Source: Prorocentrum cordatum (taxonomy: Eukaryota; Sar; Dinophyceae; Prorocentrales; Prorocentraceae). From it: DNA of 64,000 nucleotides. The notes beneath the pieces are model-generated. The model was not told where the DNA came from and did no database searches. It saw only the letters and a program-made list of their open reading frames with translations. The stretch is taken from NCBI GenBank assembly GCA_963575745.1, contig CAUYUJ010014765.1:67501-131500 (forward strand). The letters are read 5' to 3'. Shown in pieces: positions 30,546-41,602 of the stretch. The position numbers were made by a program, and so were the translations under genes. Each line of letters opens with the position of its first letter. Within the stretch, counting starts at the first letter, position 1.

Positions 30546-30695
30546 AGCCCGGGGGGCAGGGGCACAGTTTGAGCAGGAAGACTTTCCTTTAGAAAAAAAC
30601 AAGGTGCGAGCCCCGGTGGTGGCACTTCAATCGAAAAAAATCAATGTGCACCGGTGGGGGGGATCAACAATAATTATTCTTCAAGAATGAGAGTT
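30546..30695 (+). repeat. Linker L, copy 1
   Basis: CAGGGGCACAGTTTGAGCA, CAAGGTGCGAGC and TGCACCGGTGGG lead into the next CAA tract. Copies lie at 31885-32025 and 35480-35625, always between the 44-bp minisatellite and a CAA-type tract. Confidence 0.8.
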
Positions 30696-30734
30696 CAACA
30701 ACAACAACAACAACAACAACAACAGCAGCAGCAG

Positions 30735-30775
<41 letters not shown>

Positions 30776-30795
30776 ACAACAACAACAACAACAAT
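30696..30795 (+). repeat. (CAA)n/(CAG)n microsatellite, array copy 2
   Basis: CAA triplets with an internal CAG run at 30720-30750. Confidence 0.95.
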
Positions 30796-30796
30796 C

Positions 30797-31055
30797 ACTG
30801 TAAGACACTTCGCTCTTACTTGCCCCAGTGTCACTCAAAACGAGTTCCCCACACCTTCGATACCCGTCCTTTTCGTCTTCGATCACACCCCCTTTGGGGG
30901 GATTATTTCTTTTTGCGGGGGGCGGCGGGCTTAGATAGGCGGGCAAACCTGAACGGGCGGGCGTACATGTGCCCGCCATTGGAATTGGTGTGGGCCCTGC
31001 AAAAAGAGGGGGAGAACGAGGGAGAGCGGGAGGAAGGTAGGGGAAGGGACGAAGG
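30797..31055 (-). repeat. SINE-like unit S, copy 2
   Basis: Best match to copy 1 over about 260 bp, including the distal GCCCGCCATTGGAATTGG and GGGCCCTGCAA. Followed to the right by a GA-rich tract. Confidence 0.6.
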
Positions 31056-31059
31056 AAGA

Positions 31060-31400
31060 GGAAAAACGCCAGGAGAGAAGGAGCGAAGATGGGGGCGGTT
31101 GACTAGAGGCAGAGAGAGACAGAGAAAGACAGATAAGAGAGGTAGAGAAAGAGGGAGAGAGAGAGGGGAGAGAGAGAGAGAGAGAGAGAGAAAAAAAAAA
31201 AACAAAACAAAAAGAGAGAGAGAGAGAGAGAAAGAGGGAGGGAGGAGGCAGGAGAGGGGAGGGAGAAGGGAGGAGGGAGAGGAGAGAGAGGGGATAGGAC
31301 AGAGAGGCATAAGGATGAGGGAAGAGAGGAGGAAGAGAGAAGGGAGGAGAGGAGGGAGAGAGGGAGGAGGGAAAGGGAGGATGAGCAGGAAGGTAAGAGC
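31060..31400 (+). repeat. GA-rich microsatellite
   Basis: GAGAGA and GGGAGAGAGAGG runs with an A tract at 31191-31202. Frames are Arg/Glu-rich and not genes. Confidence 0.85.
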
Positions 31401-31404
31401 GTGA

Positions 31405-32025
31405 ACGTTCGAGGAAGTCCTGGGCGAAAGCGCCGTTCCTGAAGGAAGTCTCGGGCGGGAGCCCACGACGGGCGGGCGATCCCCTGACGGGCGGGTCGGG
31501 CGGGTGGAACATTCAAGCGGGATGCCTGAGTATGGCGAGAGCGCGATTCCTAAGTAAATGGTGACGGCGTCCTTGGCGCAGCGTGTTTCCTGAGCATCGA
31601 AAGCGCTCTGAATAAGTTGCATGGAAGTCGCGGGCGAGAGCGCAACTCCTGAATAAAATGTGAGGCGTTCTCTGGCGGGAGCGGGGGCCTTGACTAAATT
31701 GCGAGGAAATCTTGACTCAATTGCGAAAAGGTCTCAAGCGGGAGCGCCGTTCCTAAGTAAAATGTGAGGAAGCCTCAGATTGGAACGGGGGTCCTGACTA
31801 AATTGCGAAGAAGTCACGGGCGGGAGCACCGATCCTGAGTAAATTTTGGAGGAACTCTCAAGCTGGAGCCGTTGTTGTTGTAAACCGGGGGCCAGGGGCA
31901 CAGTTTGAGCATCAAGATTTCCCCTGTCAAAAAGCAAGGTGCGAGCGTCGATGGGCACACTTTGATTGAGAAAAAACAGGGTGCACCGGTGAGGGGGATC
32001 AACAAACATTATTCTTCAGAAGTGA
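31405..32025 (+). repeat. 44-bp minisatellite block 2 and linker L, copy 2
   Basis: Units like those at 30085-30545 up to about 31880, then the linker with GGGGCCAGGGGCACAGTTTG and GGTGCACCGGTGAGGGGGAT. Confidence 0.8.
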
Positions 32026-32029
32026 GAAT

Positions 32030-32300
32030 TCAACAACGACAACAACAACACCAACAACAACAACAACAACACCACCAACAACAACAACAACCGCAGCAGC
32101 AGCAACACCAACACCAACAACAACAACAACAACAACAACATCAAGAACAACCACAACAACCACAACCACAACCACAACAACAACAACCACAGCCACAACC
32201 ACAACCACAACCACAACAACCACCACCACGACAACAACTACGGTAACAACAAAATAACAAAACAGCAAAAGAACAACAACAACAACAACAACAATCACTT
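32030..32300 (+). repeat. (CAA)n/(CCA)n microsatellite
   Basis: CAA with CCA, CAC and CAG variants. Both strands stay open as Gln/Asn- or Val/Leu-rich tracts, which are not genes. Confidence 0.95.
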
Positions 32301-32480
32301 TACCCGAACGCTCAGTGTTCTCACCAGTGCCAGGGTTTTCATGCGACGCCAGCCAATACCCCCACTTTGTGGGGGGGCAGTGCAAGCTCTACCAAATATC
32401 CACACGACTCTTCGCCACCACCCACACCCAGCTTCCCGCCCTATGACGTTCGGACACTTCACTTCGTGGCCTGCGGACGA
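32300..32480 (+). repeat. Duplicated segment D1, copy 1
   Basis: Nearly identical to 35690-35870: GTTCTCACCAGTGCCAGGGT, ACCCCCACTTTGTGGGGGG (a short palindrome), then TTCCCGCCCTATGACGTTCG. It follows a CAA tract in both places. Confidence 0.85.
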
Positions 32481-32904
32481 CCGTGGCTACTACACTGGCG
32501 TGGAGTACACACCCACAGAAGTTGTTAAGCCTACGTTCGTACACCCACAGAAGTTGTTAAGCCTTGTTAACCCACAGAAGTTGTTAAGCCTTCCACAGAA
32601 CATCTGTTGCATATGATGCATATGGTACATGATACACATGATACACATGATACGTACTCACAAGATAGTTGATCACATCTTTAGGGCAAATTCCTGAGGG
32701 ATGTGGGAATACACAAGAGAGAGAGGATATGGTTGTCCCGATGGTTGTCTCGATGGTTGTCCCGATGGTTGTCCTGATGGTTGTGGTTGTCAACTAGTAA
32801 CCCGTCGCAGCAGGTGTTTTTCGAGGACCTACGGCGATTCGTGTGATTTTATGATGCGCGGTGCTAAAATTCTTAAGAAGCCCAATGGTTTTTGGAGATT
32901 TCGG
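32481..32904. other. No gene seen; two short tandem repeats
   Basis: CCACAGAAGTTGTTAAGCC is repeated three times at 32513-32590, TGATACACA-type units occur at 32615-32655, and GGTTGTCCCGAT occurs four times at 32730-32785. No coding frame is supported. Confidence 0.7.
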
Positions 32905-33425
32905 CGTGCGCGCGCGAAGAAAAAACGAATGTGTCCCGCATGGTATTATTTGACAGGGATGATGGCCCTGGCAGGTGCGCAACCGTTGTCGCAGAAGTTC
33001 GAAAAAGTTGCTCGCAAAAGCCCGTTTGACAGAAATGTTTAAAAAGTGTTGGGTTTCCTACGAATCCGCAAGAGCGCGCGGGATGAGATTTTGACAATTT
33101 TTTGTTGAAAAACCATTGGTTTTTTGATGTTTTTATGTTAAAATCGCTGCGAACACTAAGGTTTTGGAAGGATTTCGTCTTGCGCGCGCGAATGTCCACT
33201 TTACCTTATTTTGTGCAAGGGATTCTTGAAATTTGATTATATTAGAACAAGAAATGTCATTTTCTATTGTTTTTTGCAAGGGAAAGCGGATTACAACAAA
33301 ACAACCGGATCCTGTACACACCCTCTTTTCTGAGGCTTCCTCACGAAAATGATGAAAATGTAGCTGCGGCCTAGGCGGCGCAGGGGGGGCGCGCACCAGG
33401 GGGCCCAACAATAATTATTCTTTAG
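32905..33425 (+). repeat. Duplicated segment D2, copy 1
   Basis: About 520 bp almost identical to 35903-36425, with shared TGTCCCGCATGGTATTATTT, AAAAAGTGTTGGGTTTCCTA and GGCTTCCTCACGAAAATGAT-type stretches. Unusually AT-rich for the region. A pair of AATGTCCACTTTA-like repeats is inside. No credible protein. Confidence 0.9.
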
Positions 33426-33429
33426 AATA

Positions 33430-33591
33430 AATAATGTTCAACAACAACAACAACAAGAACAATAACAACAACCTCAACAACGACAACAACAACAACAACA
33501 ACTACAACAACAGCAACAACAATAACATCAGTAACAACAACAGCAAAAACAACAACAGCAGCAACGACGACGACAACAACAACAAAAACAA
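33430..33591 (+). repeat. (CAA)n microsatellite, array copy 3
   Basis: CAA with AAT and GAC variants. Confidence 0.95.
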
Positions 33592-33717
33592 TCATGTAAG
33601 ACTGTTCGCTCTTACTGGCACGCGTGTCTTGCATTCCGTGTACCCCAACCATCGATACCCGCCCACTTCGTCTTCGCTTGCACCCCCTTTCGGGGGGAAT
33701 ATTCTCCTTGTCGGCCA
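33592..33717 (-). repeat. SINE-like unit S, copy 3
   Basis: Keeps CGCTCTTACTGGCACGCGTG, CGATACCCGCCC, CTTCGTCTTCG and the CGGGGGGAATATTCT end. Minus-strand tail is (TTG)n. Confidence 0.6.
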
Positions 33718-33719
33718 CT

Positions 33720-34215
33720 GACTGAAGTACGAAGAAGTCTCGAGCGAGAGCGCCGTTCCTGAGTTCGGGAGCCTCTCTGGCCAGGGGTTCTCGGAATACC
33801 TATGAAGAAATATCGAACGGGAGCCCTTGTCGCCGTGTCCGCGCCTCCACCAACTTGCTTGAACTACGGGATAGTCTCGAGCGAGAGCGCCGTTCCTGAG
33901 CTCGGGAGCCTTCTTGGCCTGGGGCTCTCGGAGTAAATCGTGAGGAAATATCGAGCAGGAGCCCTTGTCGTCGTGGCTGGGCCTCCGCCAGCTTAATTGA
34001 ATTGCGAGATAGTCTCGAACGAGAGCGCCGTTCCTGAGTTCGGGGGCCTCTCTGGCCAGGCTGTCTCGGGGCAAATTGTGAGGGAGCCGTTGTTGTCGTA
34101 GCTGGGCCTCCAAGGGCCCAGATTTAGGCTCAAGCCAAGGCTCGAGAGGGAGCCTCGTTTTCAGATAGAATGTAGCCGGCGTCGAGGCGAGAGCGCGCGG
34201 AACCGTTTCCAGAGA
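33720..34215 (+). repeat. 44-bp-type minisatellite, longer diverged units, block 3
   Basis: Three long units with TCTCGAGCGAGAGCGCCGTT, CCTGAGTTCGGGAGCC and CTCTGGCCAGG; spacing is about 135 bp. Confidence 0.75.
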
Positions 34216-34229
34216 TCAGCAATAGATAC

Positions 34230-34257
34230 TCTTTAGAAATGAGCATTCAACAACACT

Positions 34258-34311
<54 letters not shown>

Positions 34312-34320
34312 ACTAATAAT

Positions 34321-34360
<40 letters not shown>

Positions 34361-34492
34361 TCAACAGCAACAACAACAACAGCAACGACAACAACAATAA
34401 TAACAACAACAACAGAAACAACAACAACCACAACAACAACACCAACAACAACAGCAACAACACCACCAACAACAACAACAACAACAACAACA

Positions 34493-34536
<44 letters not shown>

Positions 34537-34578
34537 AGCAACAACAACAACAACCACAACCACAACAACGACAACAGC

Positions 34579-34609
<31 letters not shown>

Positions 34610-34613
34610 CCAA
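34230..34613 (+). repeat. (CAA)n/(ACT)n microsatellite, array copy 4
   Basis: CAA and CAG runs with an internal (ACT)n run at 34493-34535. Confidence 0.95.
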
Positions 34614-34735
34614 TCATTGTAATATTGTTCGCCCGTATCTGCTCGAATGTCCAATAAACGCGTATTTCCCAAACCCTCGATACCCGCCCTCTTCGTCTTC
34701 GATCGAACCCTTTTTGGGGGGTATACCTTTCTTCC
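34614..34735 (-). repeat. SINE-like unit S, copy 4
   Basis: Shares ACCCTCGATACCCGCCCTCT, TCGTCTTCGATCGAACCC and GGGGGGTATACC with the other copies. Minus-strand tail is (TTG)n. Confidence 0.6.
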
Positions 34736-34859
34736 CTGCAGGCTGGGCCCCGGCAAGCGGCGGGGCGGCCGCGGACCGTCGGCCTGGCCAGCGGCAGCGC
34801 TGATCGGCGGGGCGGCCGCGGACCGTCGACCCGACCCCAAGAGGGACGGACAGGGGACC

Positions 34860-34863
34860 GACC

Positions 34864-34904
<41 letters not shown>

Positions 34905-35240
34905 GACGTCGAAGACGACGGCGACGACGGCGACGACGAGCGAAAGCGAGAGCGAGAGAGAACGACAGCAGGGCCACGAAGGGTACGAAGTAGGCCACGA
35001 AGGGCGACAGCGGGGACACGAAGGGAATGCGTATGGGACCACGAAGAGTGCGAAAGAGCGGGGGCCACGAAGTGCAGAAAATGCGGGGCCACAGAAGGCA
35101 ACTATGGGGCCACTGAGGGTAGCCACTGGGCCACGTAGGACAATGAGGGGGACACAAATGGCGACAGCGGGGCCACGAAGGGCACGCACATGGGGCCACA
35201 ACGGGCGCGACTCCTGGGTGCCTGGGTGTCGGGAGCGCGG
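34860..35240 (+). repeat. (GAC)n tract and GGGGCCACGAAGGG repeats
   Basis: A (GAC)n/(CGA)n run at 34862-34945 is followed by about ten degenerate units of GGGCCACGAAGGGCGACAGC type up to 35200. The GGGGCCACGAA core recalls the 76/90-bp satellite at 4.2-6.4 kb. Confidence 0.7.
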
Positions 35241-35269
35241 CGTTTGGGCAAATTGCAAGAAATTCCAAC

Positions 35270-35639
35270 GCAAGGCTATTCTTCAGTAAGTTGCAAGCAA
35301 GTTTCCAGCGAGAGCGCGACTCCAGAGCTCCGAGATAGCGATTCCTGCATAAATTGTAAGGAAGTCCCAAGCGAGAGCGCGATTCCTGAATAAAATGCGA
35401 GGAAGTCTCGGGCGGGAGCGGGGGTCCTGGCTAAATTGTCAGGAAGTCTAAAGCGAGAGCCGTTGTTCTGTAACCCGGGGGCCAGGGGCCCAGTTTGAGC
35501 AGGAAGAGTTTCCCTGTCAAAAAAACAGGGTGCAAGCGTCGACGGGCATACTTTGATTCAGAAAAAACAGTATGCACCGGTGGGGGAGGGATCAACAATA
35601 ATTAGTCTTCAGAAATGAGAATTCAACACCACCACCACC

Positions 35640-35671
<32 letters not shown>

Positions 35672-35690
35672 CAAGTACTAGCACGTGGGG
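35270..35690 (+). repeat. 44-bp minisatellite block 4, linker L copy 3, CAC/CAA tract
   Basis: Minisatellite units to about 35470, the linker to 35625, then (CCA)n and (CAA)n at 35626-35675. Confidence 0.8.
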
Positions 35691-36430
35691 ACACTCCGTT
35701 CTCACCAGTGCCAGGGTTTTCATAGGAGGCGGGCAATACCCCCACTTTGTGGGGGGGCCGTTTCAAGCTCTACCAAATTTCCAAACGACTCTTCGCCACC
35801 ACCCACACCCAGCTTCCCGCCCTATGACGTTCGGACACTTCACTTCGTGGCATGCGGACGACCGTGGCTACTATTCAGGGCCCCGCGGCCGACGACGACG
35901 GCGTGCGCGCGCGAAGAAAAAACGAATGTGTCCCGCATGGTATTATTTGACAGGGATGATGGCCCTGGCAGGTGCGCAACCGTTGTTGCAGAAGTTCGAA
36001 AAAGTTGCTCGCAAAAGCCCGTTTGACAGAAATGTTTAAAAAGTGTTGGGTTTCCTACGAATCCGCAAGAGCGCGCGGGATGAAATTTTGACATTTTTTT
36101 TTGAAAAAACCATTGGTTTTTTGATGTTTTTATGTTAAAATCGCTACGAAAACTAAGGTTTTGGAAGGATTTCGTCTTGCGCGCGCGAATGTCCACTTTA
36201 CCTTATTTTTTGCAAGGGATTCTTGAAGTTTGGTTATGTTAGAACAAGAAATGTCCACTTTAGCTTATTTTTTGCAAGGGAAAACCGATCGTAACAACAC
36301 AACCGGATCCGGACCAACCCGTTTTGCCTGAGACTTCCTCACGAAAATGATGAAAATGAGGCTGCGGCCTAGGCGCGGCGGGGGGGTCGTGCACCAGGGG
36401 CCCCAACAATAATTATTCTTTAGAAGTAAT
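35691..36430 (+). repeat. Duplicated segments D1 and D2, copy 2
   Basis: D1 at 35691-35870 and D2 at 35903-36425, here nearly adjacent; in copy 1 about 425 bp separates them. Both are followed by CAA tracts (36433-36455). Confidence 0.9.
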
Positions 36431-36455
36431 AATGTTCAACAACAACAACAACAAC

Positions 36456-36834
36456 AGAAAAACGAGGAGGTCTCCACCCTCTCACTTCCCCCGTCGCTCG
36501 GTACCGATCCTGGATCGCCCCCGAGCCTTGGAGGCCCGCCGCCGAGGCCCTCCCGCGTTTCAAGGCGCAGCACCCGCGGCGGCGAGCGCTCGCACGGCCA
36601 CCCGCTCCTCAGCGCTCCCAGGCGCTCTCGCCGCCTCGCCCTCCCCCGGACGGCGCCTCCTCGGACGGCGCCTCGCCTCTCCCCGCTCGGTGCACGCTCC
36701 AGCGCGTGCTGGTGCGCTGCTAGACAGCCCCGCAGGGCCGCAGAAATGACCTGCAGATGCCCCCATGACGGCCCAGATTGGGAGGGTGCGCCGCTGGATC
36801 TCCCCAAGGGGGGAAGGGGGGACCCCCCCACCCC
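36456..36834. other. No gene seen; GC-rich
   Basis: Arg/Pro/Ala-rich frames on both strands without recognisable domains. Confidence 0.5.
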
Positions 36835-37020
36835 TTCCCCGATCCGTCGTCGGGGAAACCCCTCCCCTCCCCCCCTTCCCCGATCCGTCGTCGGGGACCC
36901 CCCCTGCTCCCCCCCTTTCCCCGATCCGTCGTCGGGGCGGGGAACCCCCCCCCCTTCCCCCCTTTCAAAAGGGAGGGGGGGGTCCGACCCCCCCCCTCCC
37001 CCCCTTTCGCCACGCCGCCC
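36835..37020 (+). repeat. Three palindromic CCCCGATCCGTCGTCGGGG units in C/G tracts
   Basis: TTCCCCGATCCGTCGTCGGG occurs at about 36836, 36877 and 36919, each between C runs. Each could form a small hairpin. Confidence 0.8.
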
Positions 37021-37039
37021 CCTGACTCCGGAACACGAC

Positions 37040-37120
37040 CCCCGCCACCCCTCTACCCCTAGTCCTCACCCTAACCCAAACCCCTAATCCGAACCCCAAC
37101 CACTAACCCCAGCCCCAAAC
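37040..37120 (+). repeat. Degenerate CCCTAA-like stretch
   Basis: CCCTAACCCAAACCCCTAAT and similar. It recalls plant-type telomere repeats (TTTAGGG complement), but only one or two units are close. May simply be the left edge of the ACTCACT satellite. Confidence 0.3.
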
Positions 37121-38640
37121 AGTACTCACTACTCGTCACTCACTACCCACTACTGACTACTCGCTATTCGCTACTCACTACTCAGTACCCCCTACTCACT
37201 ACTTACGACTCACTACTCACTGTCCACTAATCACTACCCACCACCCACTACTCGCTACTCACTACTCCCTACTCACTACTCAATACTCACTACTCACTCC
37301 TCACTACCCACTATTCAGTACTCACTACTCACTAAGCACTACTCGCTACTCCCTACCCACTACTCACTAATCACTACTCACTACCCATTACCCACTATCC
37401 ACTACTCACTACTCACTACTAGCTACTCATTGGCCACAATTCACTACTCACTACCCACTACTCGCTACCCCCTACTCCCTACACAATACTGACTACACAG
37501 TACTCAGTACTCACTACTCGCTACTCCCATACTCACTACTCACTCCCCCCTACTCACTGTTCACGACTCACTACATACTTCTCCCTACTCACTAGTCACT
37601 GCATAGTCTCTAGTCACTAGTCGCAACTCACTGATCATTAGTCACTAGTCACTAGTCACTACCCACTACTCACCAATCGCTACTCACTACCCCCTATTCG
37701 CTACCCACTTCTTACGACTCACTGCTCACACCTCCCTACTCCCTACTCCCTACTCACTCTCACTACTCACTACTCACCACTCACTACTCGTTACTCCCTA
37801 CTCGTTACTCACTAATCACTACCTACTATTCACTACTGACTATTCTCTACTCACTACGCACTACTCTCTACGCCCTACTCGCTCCTCACTACTCACTACT
37901 CGCTACTCCCTACTCGCTATTAACTACTTACTACCCACTGCCACTACCCACTACTCTCTATTCACCACTACTCACTACTCACTACTCACTACGTACTACT
38001 CAGTACTCACTACTCACTACTCACTACTCACTACTCGCTACTCACTACTCACTGTTCAGTACCCACTACCCACTACTCACTACTCACTACTCACTACTCA
38101 CTACTCACTACTCACTACTCACTACGCACTACGCTCTACCCACTACTCACTAATCACTCATCACTACTCCCCACCCACTACTCACTACCCACTACACATT
38201 ACTCCCTACTCCCTACTCAGTACTCACTACTTGCTACTCGCTACTCATTACTTTCTACTCACTACTCGCCACTCACTACTCACTTATCAGTACACACTAC
38301 TCACTACTCACTACTCACTACTCACTACTCCCCCCTCCCTACTCCCTACTCCCTACTCGCCAGTCACAACCCACTACTCACTACCCAATACTCACTCTTC
38401 CAGATTTCGTAATAAAGGGAGGGGGGTCTCATTTCGGGCGGGGGTCTCTTCCAGGCTATCTTGGAGGGCCTGGGGGGTCTGGGGACGATGTTTTGGAGGG
38501 TTCTCCCACGGGAGAGGTCTGAAATGGCTTGTCTTGGAGGGTCCAGACCCCCTCCCTTTTATTACGAAATCTGGAGTACTCACTACGCACTAACTCACTA
38601 CTCACTACTCACCACTCCCTACTCCCAACTCCGTACTACC
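37121..38640 (+). repeat. ACTCACT satellite
   Basis: About 1.5 kb of ACTCACTACTCACTACC-type units of 7-8 bp with many substitutions. Interrupted only by the foldback element at 38400-38574. Confidence 0.95.
38400..38574. mobile_element. Foldback element inserted in the ACTCACT satellite
   Basis: A 175-bp block with terminal inverted repeats of about 30 bp, CCAGATTTCGTAATAAAGGG on the left and CCCTTTTATTACGAAATCTG on the right, unlike the satellite on both sides. The flanks both read TACTCACT, but as that is the satellite unit a target duplication cannot be separated from it. No coding capacity. Confidence 0.8.
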
Positions 38641-39363
38641 TACACGAGGGCGGGGGGGGTCGAGAGCCCCCCCCCCCCTTAAGGGGGGAGGGGGGGGGGG
38701 TTCTGGACCCCCCCCTTTAGTGTGTTCAGGGAGATCCACTGGCGCACTTTCCCAAATTGGCCCCACGACGCAGCCCGAATCGCCTCAAATCGTGACCCAG
38801 TCGTTCAGAGAGACCGCGGTTGGAAGCAGGGTGGCCCCGGGTATCCCCCAGAGGCCCCCAGAAGTAACCCAGGAGGCCTCCAGAAGGCGGGCAAGATAGC
38901 GCGTGCTGGTGCGCGCGACGGCGTGCAGAAACGTCATTTTTGAACGAGTGGGAGGTGGGAGGGTGCAGGATCGTGATTTTGGAGGGCGCGTTTGCTTCGC
39001 ATGTGAATGTAGTCATTCTGTATGTCCGCCTCAGGGGCGAGGCGCTCCCAAAGCTGCTCGGGCGGACGATGAGTTGCGTTGTGCTGCGGACCCAGAAGTG
39101 GGATCGGACAGGAGCGCGCGGACCGGCACGCGCCGGCAGCATGCGGGATCGGTCAGCATCGGAGCAGGCCATCGTAGCGGGTCGGAGGGTGCGCCGTATC
39201 GGGAGCTCGGGCCGAATCAGGAAGTGCGTCGGAGCGGGACGTGCGGCGGATCGATCCGGTGCACGCTTCCGCGCGCGCTGGCACGCGCGACAACATTGAG
39301 GGATAACGTTCGGGGGGGGGACTGGCTCAGGGAAGGCACTGAACTGGAGTCGGCGACACAGCG
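38641..39363. other. No gene seen
   Basis: G/C runs at 38650-38715, then mixed sequence. Frames on both strands show no domain. A stretch near 39110-39270 (GATCGG, GTGCGTCGGAGCGGG) resembles 42600-42700 and 55295-55330. Confidence 0.5.
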
Positions 39364-39408
39364 CCTTTAGGTTTAGGTCGGGCCTGTCCCTCTACAGGAG
39401 GAATATTC
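39364..39408 (+). mobile_element. MITE-like element, copy e, left end only
   Basis: TTTAGGTCGGGCCTGTCCCT and CTACAGGAGGAATATTC match the left end of copies a-c. The right end is not found, so it is a remnant. Confidence 0.6.
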
Positions 39409-39574
39409 AGTTATCCCGGCAAAGCAACCTGACAGCGATGTGTAGGAGCATATCTGGAAGCATTCCCCTTAAAATTCAGATGAGAATCCTGTTGTAGAAT
39501 TCTGCTGTTCTCGCAGTCGTAGTCGCACTCGCGATGGCAGTCGCAGTGGCAACTGCAGTCGCAGTCACAGCCGT

Positions 39575-41602
39575 CACCGGCCAGCCTCAGCCTGCCTCAG
39601 CTCACAGCTGCCTCAGCCTCAAGCCTGCCTCAGACCTCCAGCCTGCCTCAACCACATCCGCTTCAGCCTCAACACCAGTCTGCCCTTCCAGCTCGAGCTC
39701 AGCCCTCAGCCTGGCCGAGCACTCACCCTGCCCCTCAGCCTCATCTCAGCCTGTCAGCCTCAGCTGCTCACAAGAAATCCTGCCTCAGCCTCAGCCTCAG
39801 CCTGCTTCAGCCTCAGCCTGCCTCTGCCTTCAGCCTCAGCCTCAGCCTCCGCCTGCCTCAGCCTCAGCCTGCATCAGCCTCAGCCTCAGCCTCAGCCTGC
39901 CTCAGCATCAGCCTGCCTCAGCGTCTGCCTCAGCCTGCCTCAGCCTCAGCCTCAGACTCAACCTCAGCCTCATCCTCAGCCTCAGCCTGCTTTACCACAG
40001 CCTCAGCCTGCTTCAGCCCTCAGGCCTCATTCTGGACTGTGCCTGTCAGCCTCGGCCTCAGGCCTCAAGCCTGCCTCAGCCTGAGCCTGCCTCAGCCTCA
40101 TCCTCAGCCTCAGCCTGCCTCGCCACAAGCCTCCAGCCTGGCCTCCGCCTCACACTCAGCCTGCCTTCAGCCATCCGCTACTTCAGGCATCACACCTCAC
40201 CGCAGTCTGCCCTCATCCTCAGCCTCCTTCAGCCTCAGCCTCAATCTGCCTTCAGCCCTCGCAGCCTCAGCTGCCTCAGCCTTCTAGACCTCGTGGAGTT
40301 CCTCAAACCTCAGCCTCAGCCTGCCTCAGCCTCAGCCTCAGCCTGCTTCAGCCTCAGCCTCAGTCTGCCTTCAGCCTCGGCCTCAGCCCCAGCCTGCCTC
40401 AGCCTCAGCCTGCATCAGCCTCAGCCTCAGCCTCAGCCTGCCTCAGCATCAGCCTGCCTCAGCCTCAGCCTCAGCCTGCCTTAGCCTCAGCCTCAGCCTG
40501 CTTCAGCCTCAGCCTCAGTCTGCCTTCAGCCTCGGCCTCAGCCTCAGCCTGCCTCAGCCTCAGCCTCAGCCTCAGCCTGCCTCAGCATCAGCCTGCCTCA
40601 GCCTCAGCCTCAGCCTGCCTCAGCCTCAGCCTGCCTCAGCCTCAGCCTCACCCTGCTTCAGCCTCAGCCTCAGTCTGCCTTCAGCCTCGGCCTCAGCCTC
40701 AGCCTGCCTCAGCCTCAGCCTGCATCAGCCTCAGCCTCAGCCTCAGCCTGCCTCAGCATCAGCCTGCCTCAGCCTCAGCCTCAGCCTCAGCCTCAGCCTC
40801 AGCTCAGCATCAGCCTGCAGCCTGCTCAGCCTCAGCCTCAGCCTCATGCCTCTGCCTTCAGCCTCGGCCTGCCTCTGCCTCAGCCTCAGCCTGCTTCAGC
40901 CTCAGCCTCAGCCTGGCCTCGGCCTCAGCCTCAGCCTGCTCAGCCTCAGCCTGCATCAGCCTCAGCCTCAGCCTCAGCCTGCCTCAGCATCAGCCTGCCT
41001 CAGCCTCAGCCTCAGCCTGCCTCAGCCTCAGCCTCAGCCTGCTTCAGCCTCAGCCTCAGTCTGCCTTCAGCCTCGGCCTCAGCCTCAGCCTGCCTCAGCC
41101 TCAGCCTGCATCAGCCTCAGCCTCAGCCTCAGCCTGCCTCAGCATCAGCCTGCCTCAGCCTCAGCCTCAGCCTGCCTCAGCCTCAGCCTCAGCCTGCTTC
41201 AGCCTCAGCCTCAGTCTGCCTTCAGCCTCGGCCTCAGCCTCAGCCTGCCTCAGCCTCAGCCTGCTTCAGCCTCAGCCTCAGCCTCAGCCCTCAGCATCAG
41301 CCTGCCTCAGCCTCAGCCTCAGCCTGCCTCAGCCTCAGCCTCAGCCTGCTTCAGCCTCAGCCTCAGTCTGCCTTCAGCCTCGGCCTCAGCCTCAGCCTGC
41401 CTCAGCCTCAGCCTGCATCAGCCTCAGCCTCAGCCTCAGCCTGCCTCAGCATCAGCCTGCCTCAGCCTCAGCCTCAGCCTGCCTCAGCCTCAGCCTCAGC
41501 CTGCTTCAGCCTCAGCCTCAGTCTGCCTTCAGCCTCGGCCTCAGCCTCAGCCTGCCTCATCCTCAGCCTGCCTCAGCCTCAGCATCAGCCTGCCTCAGCA
41601 TT
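39575..41602 (+). repeat. CAGCCT array, 2 kb
   Basis: Hexanucleotide CAGCCT interspersed with CTGCCT and CATCAG units. From about 40300 it forms longer repeats of roughly 150-250 bp. Frames stay open as Ala/Ser/Gln/Pro/Leu repeats and are not taken as genes. Confidence 0.95.

Noticed and set aside
37040-37120. Interstitial telomere repeat
   Set aside because: Only CCCTAACCC and CCCCTAAT are close to the TTTAGGG complement; not a run of units. Listed only at low confidence.
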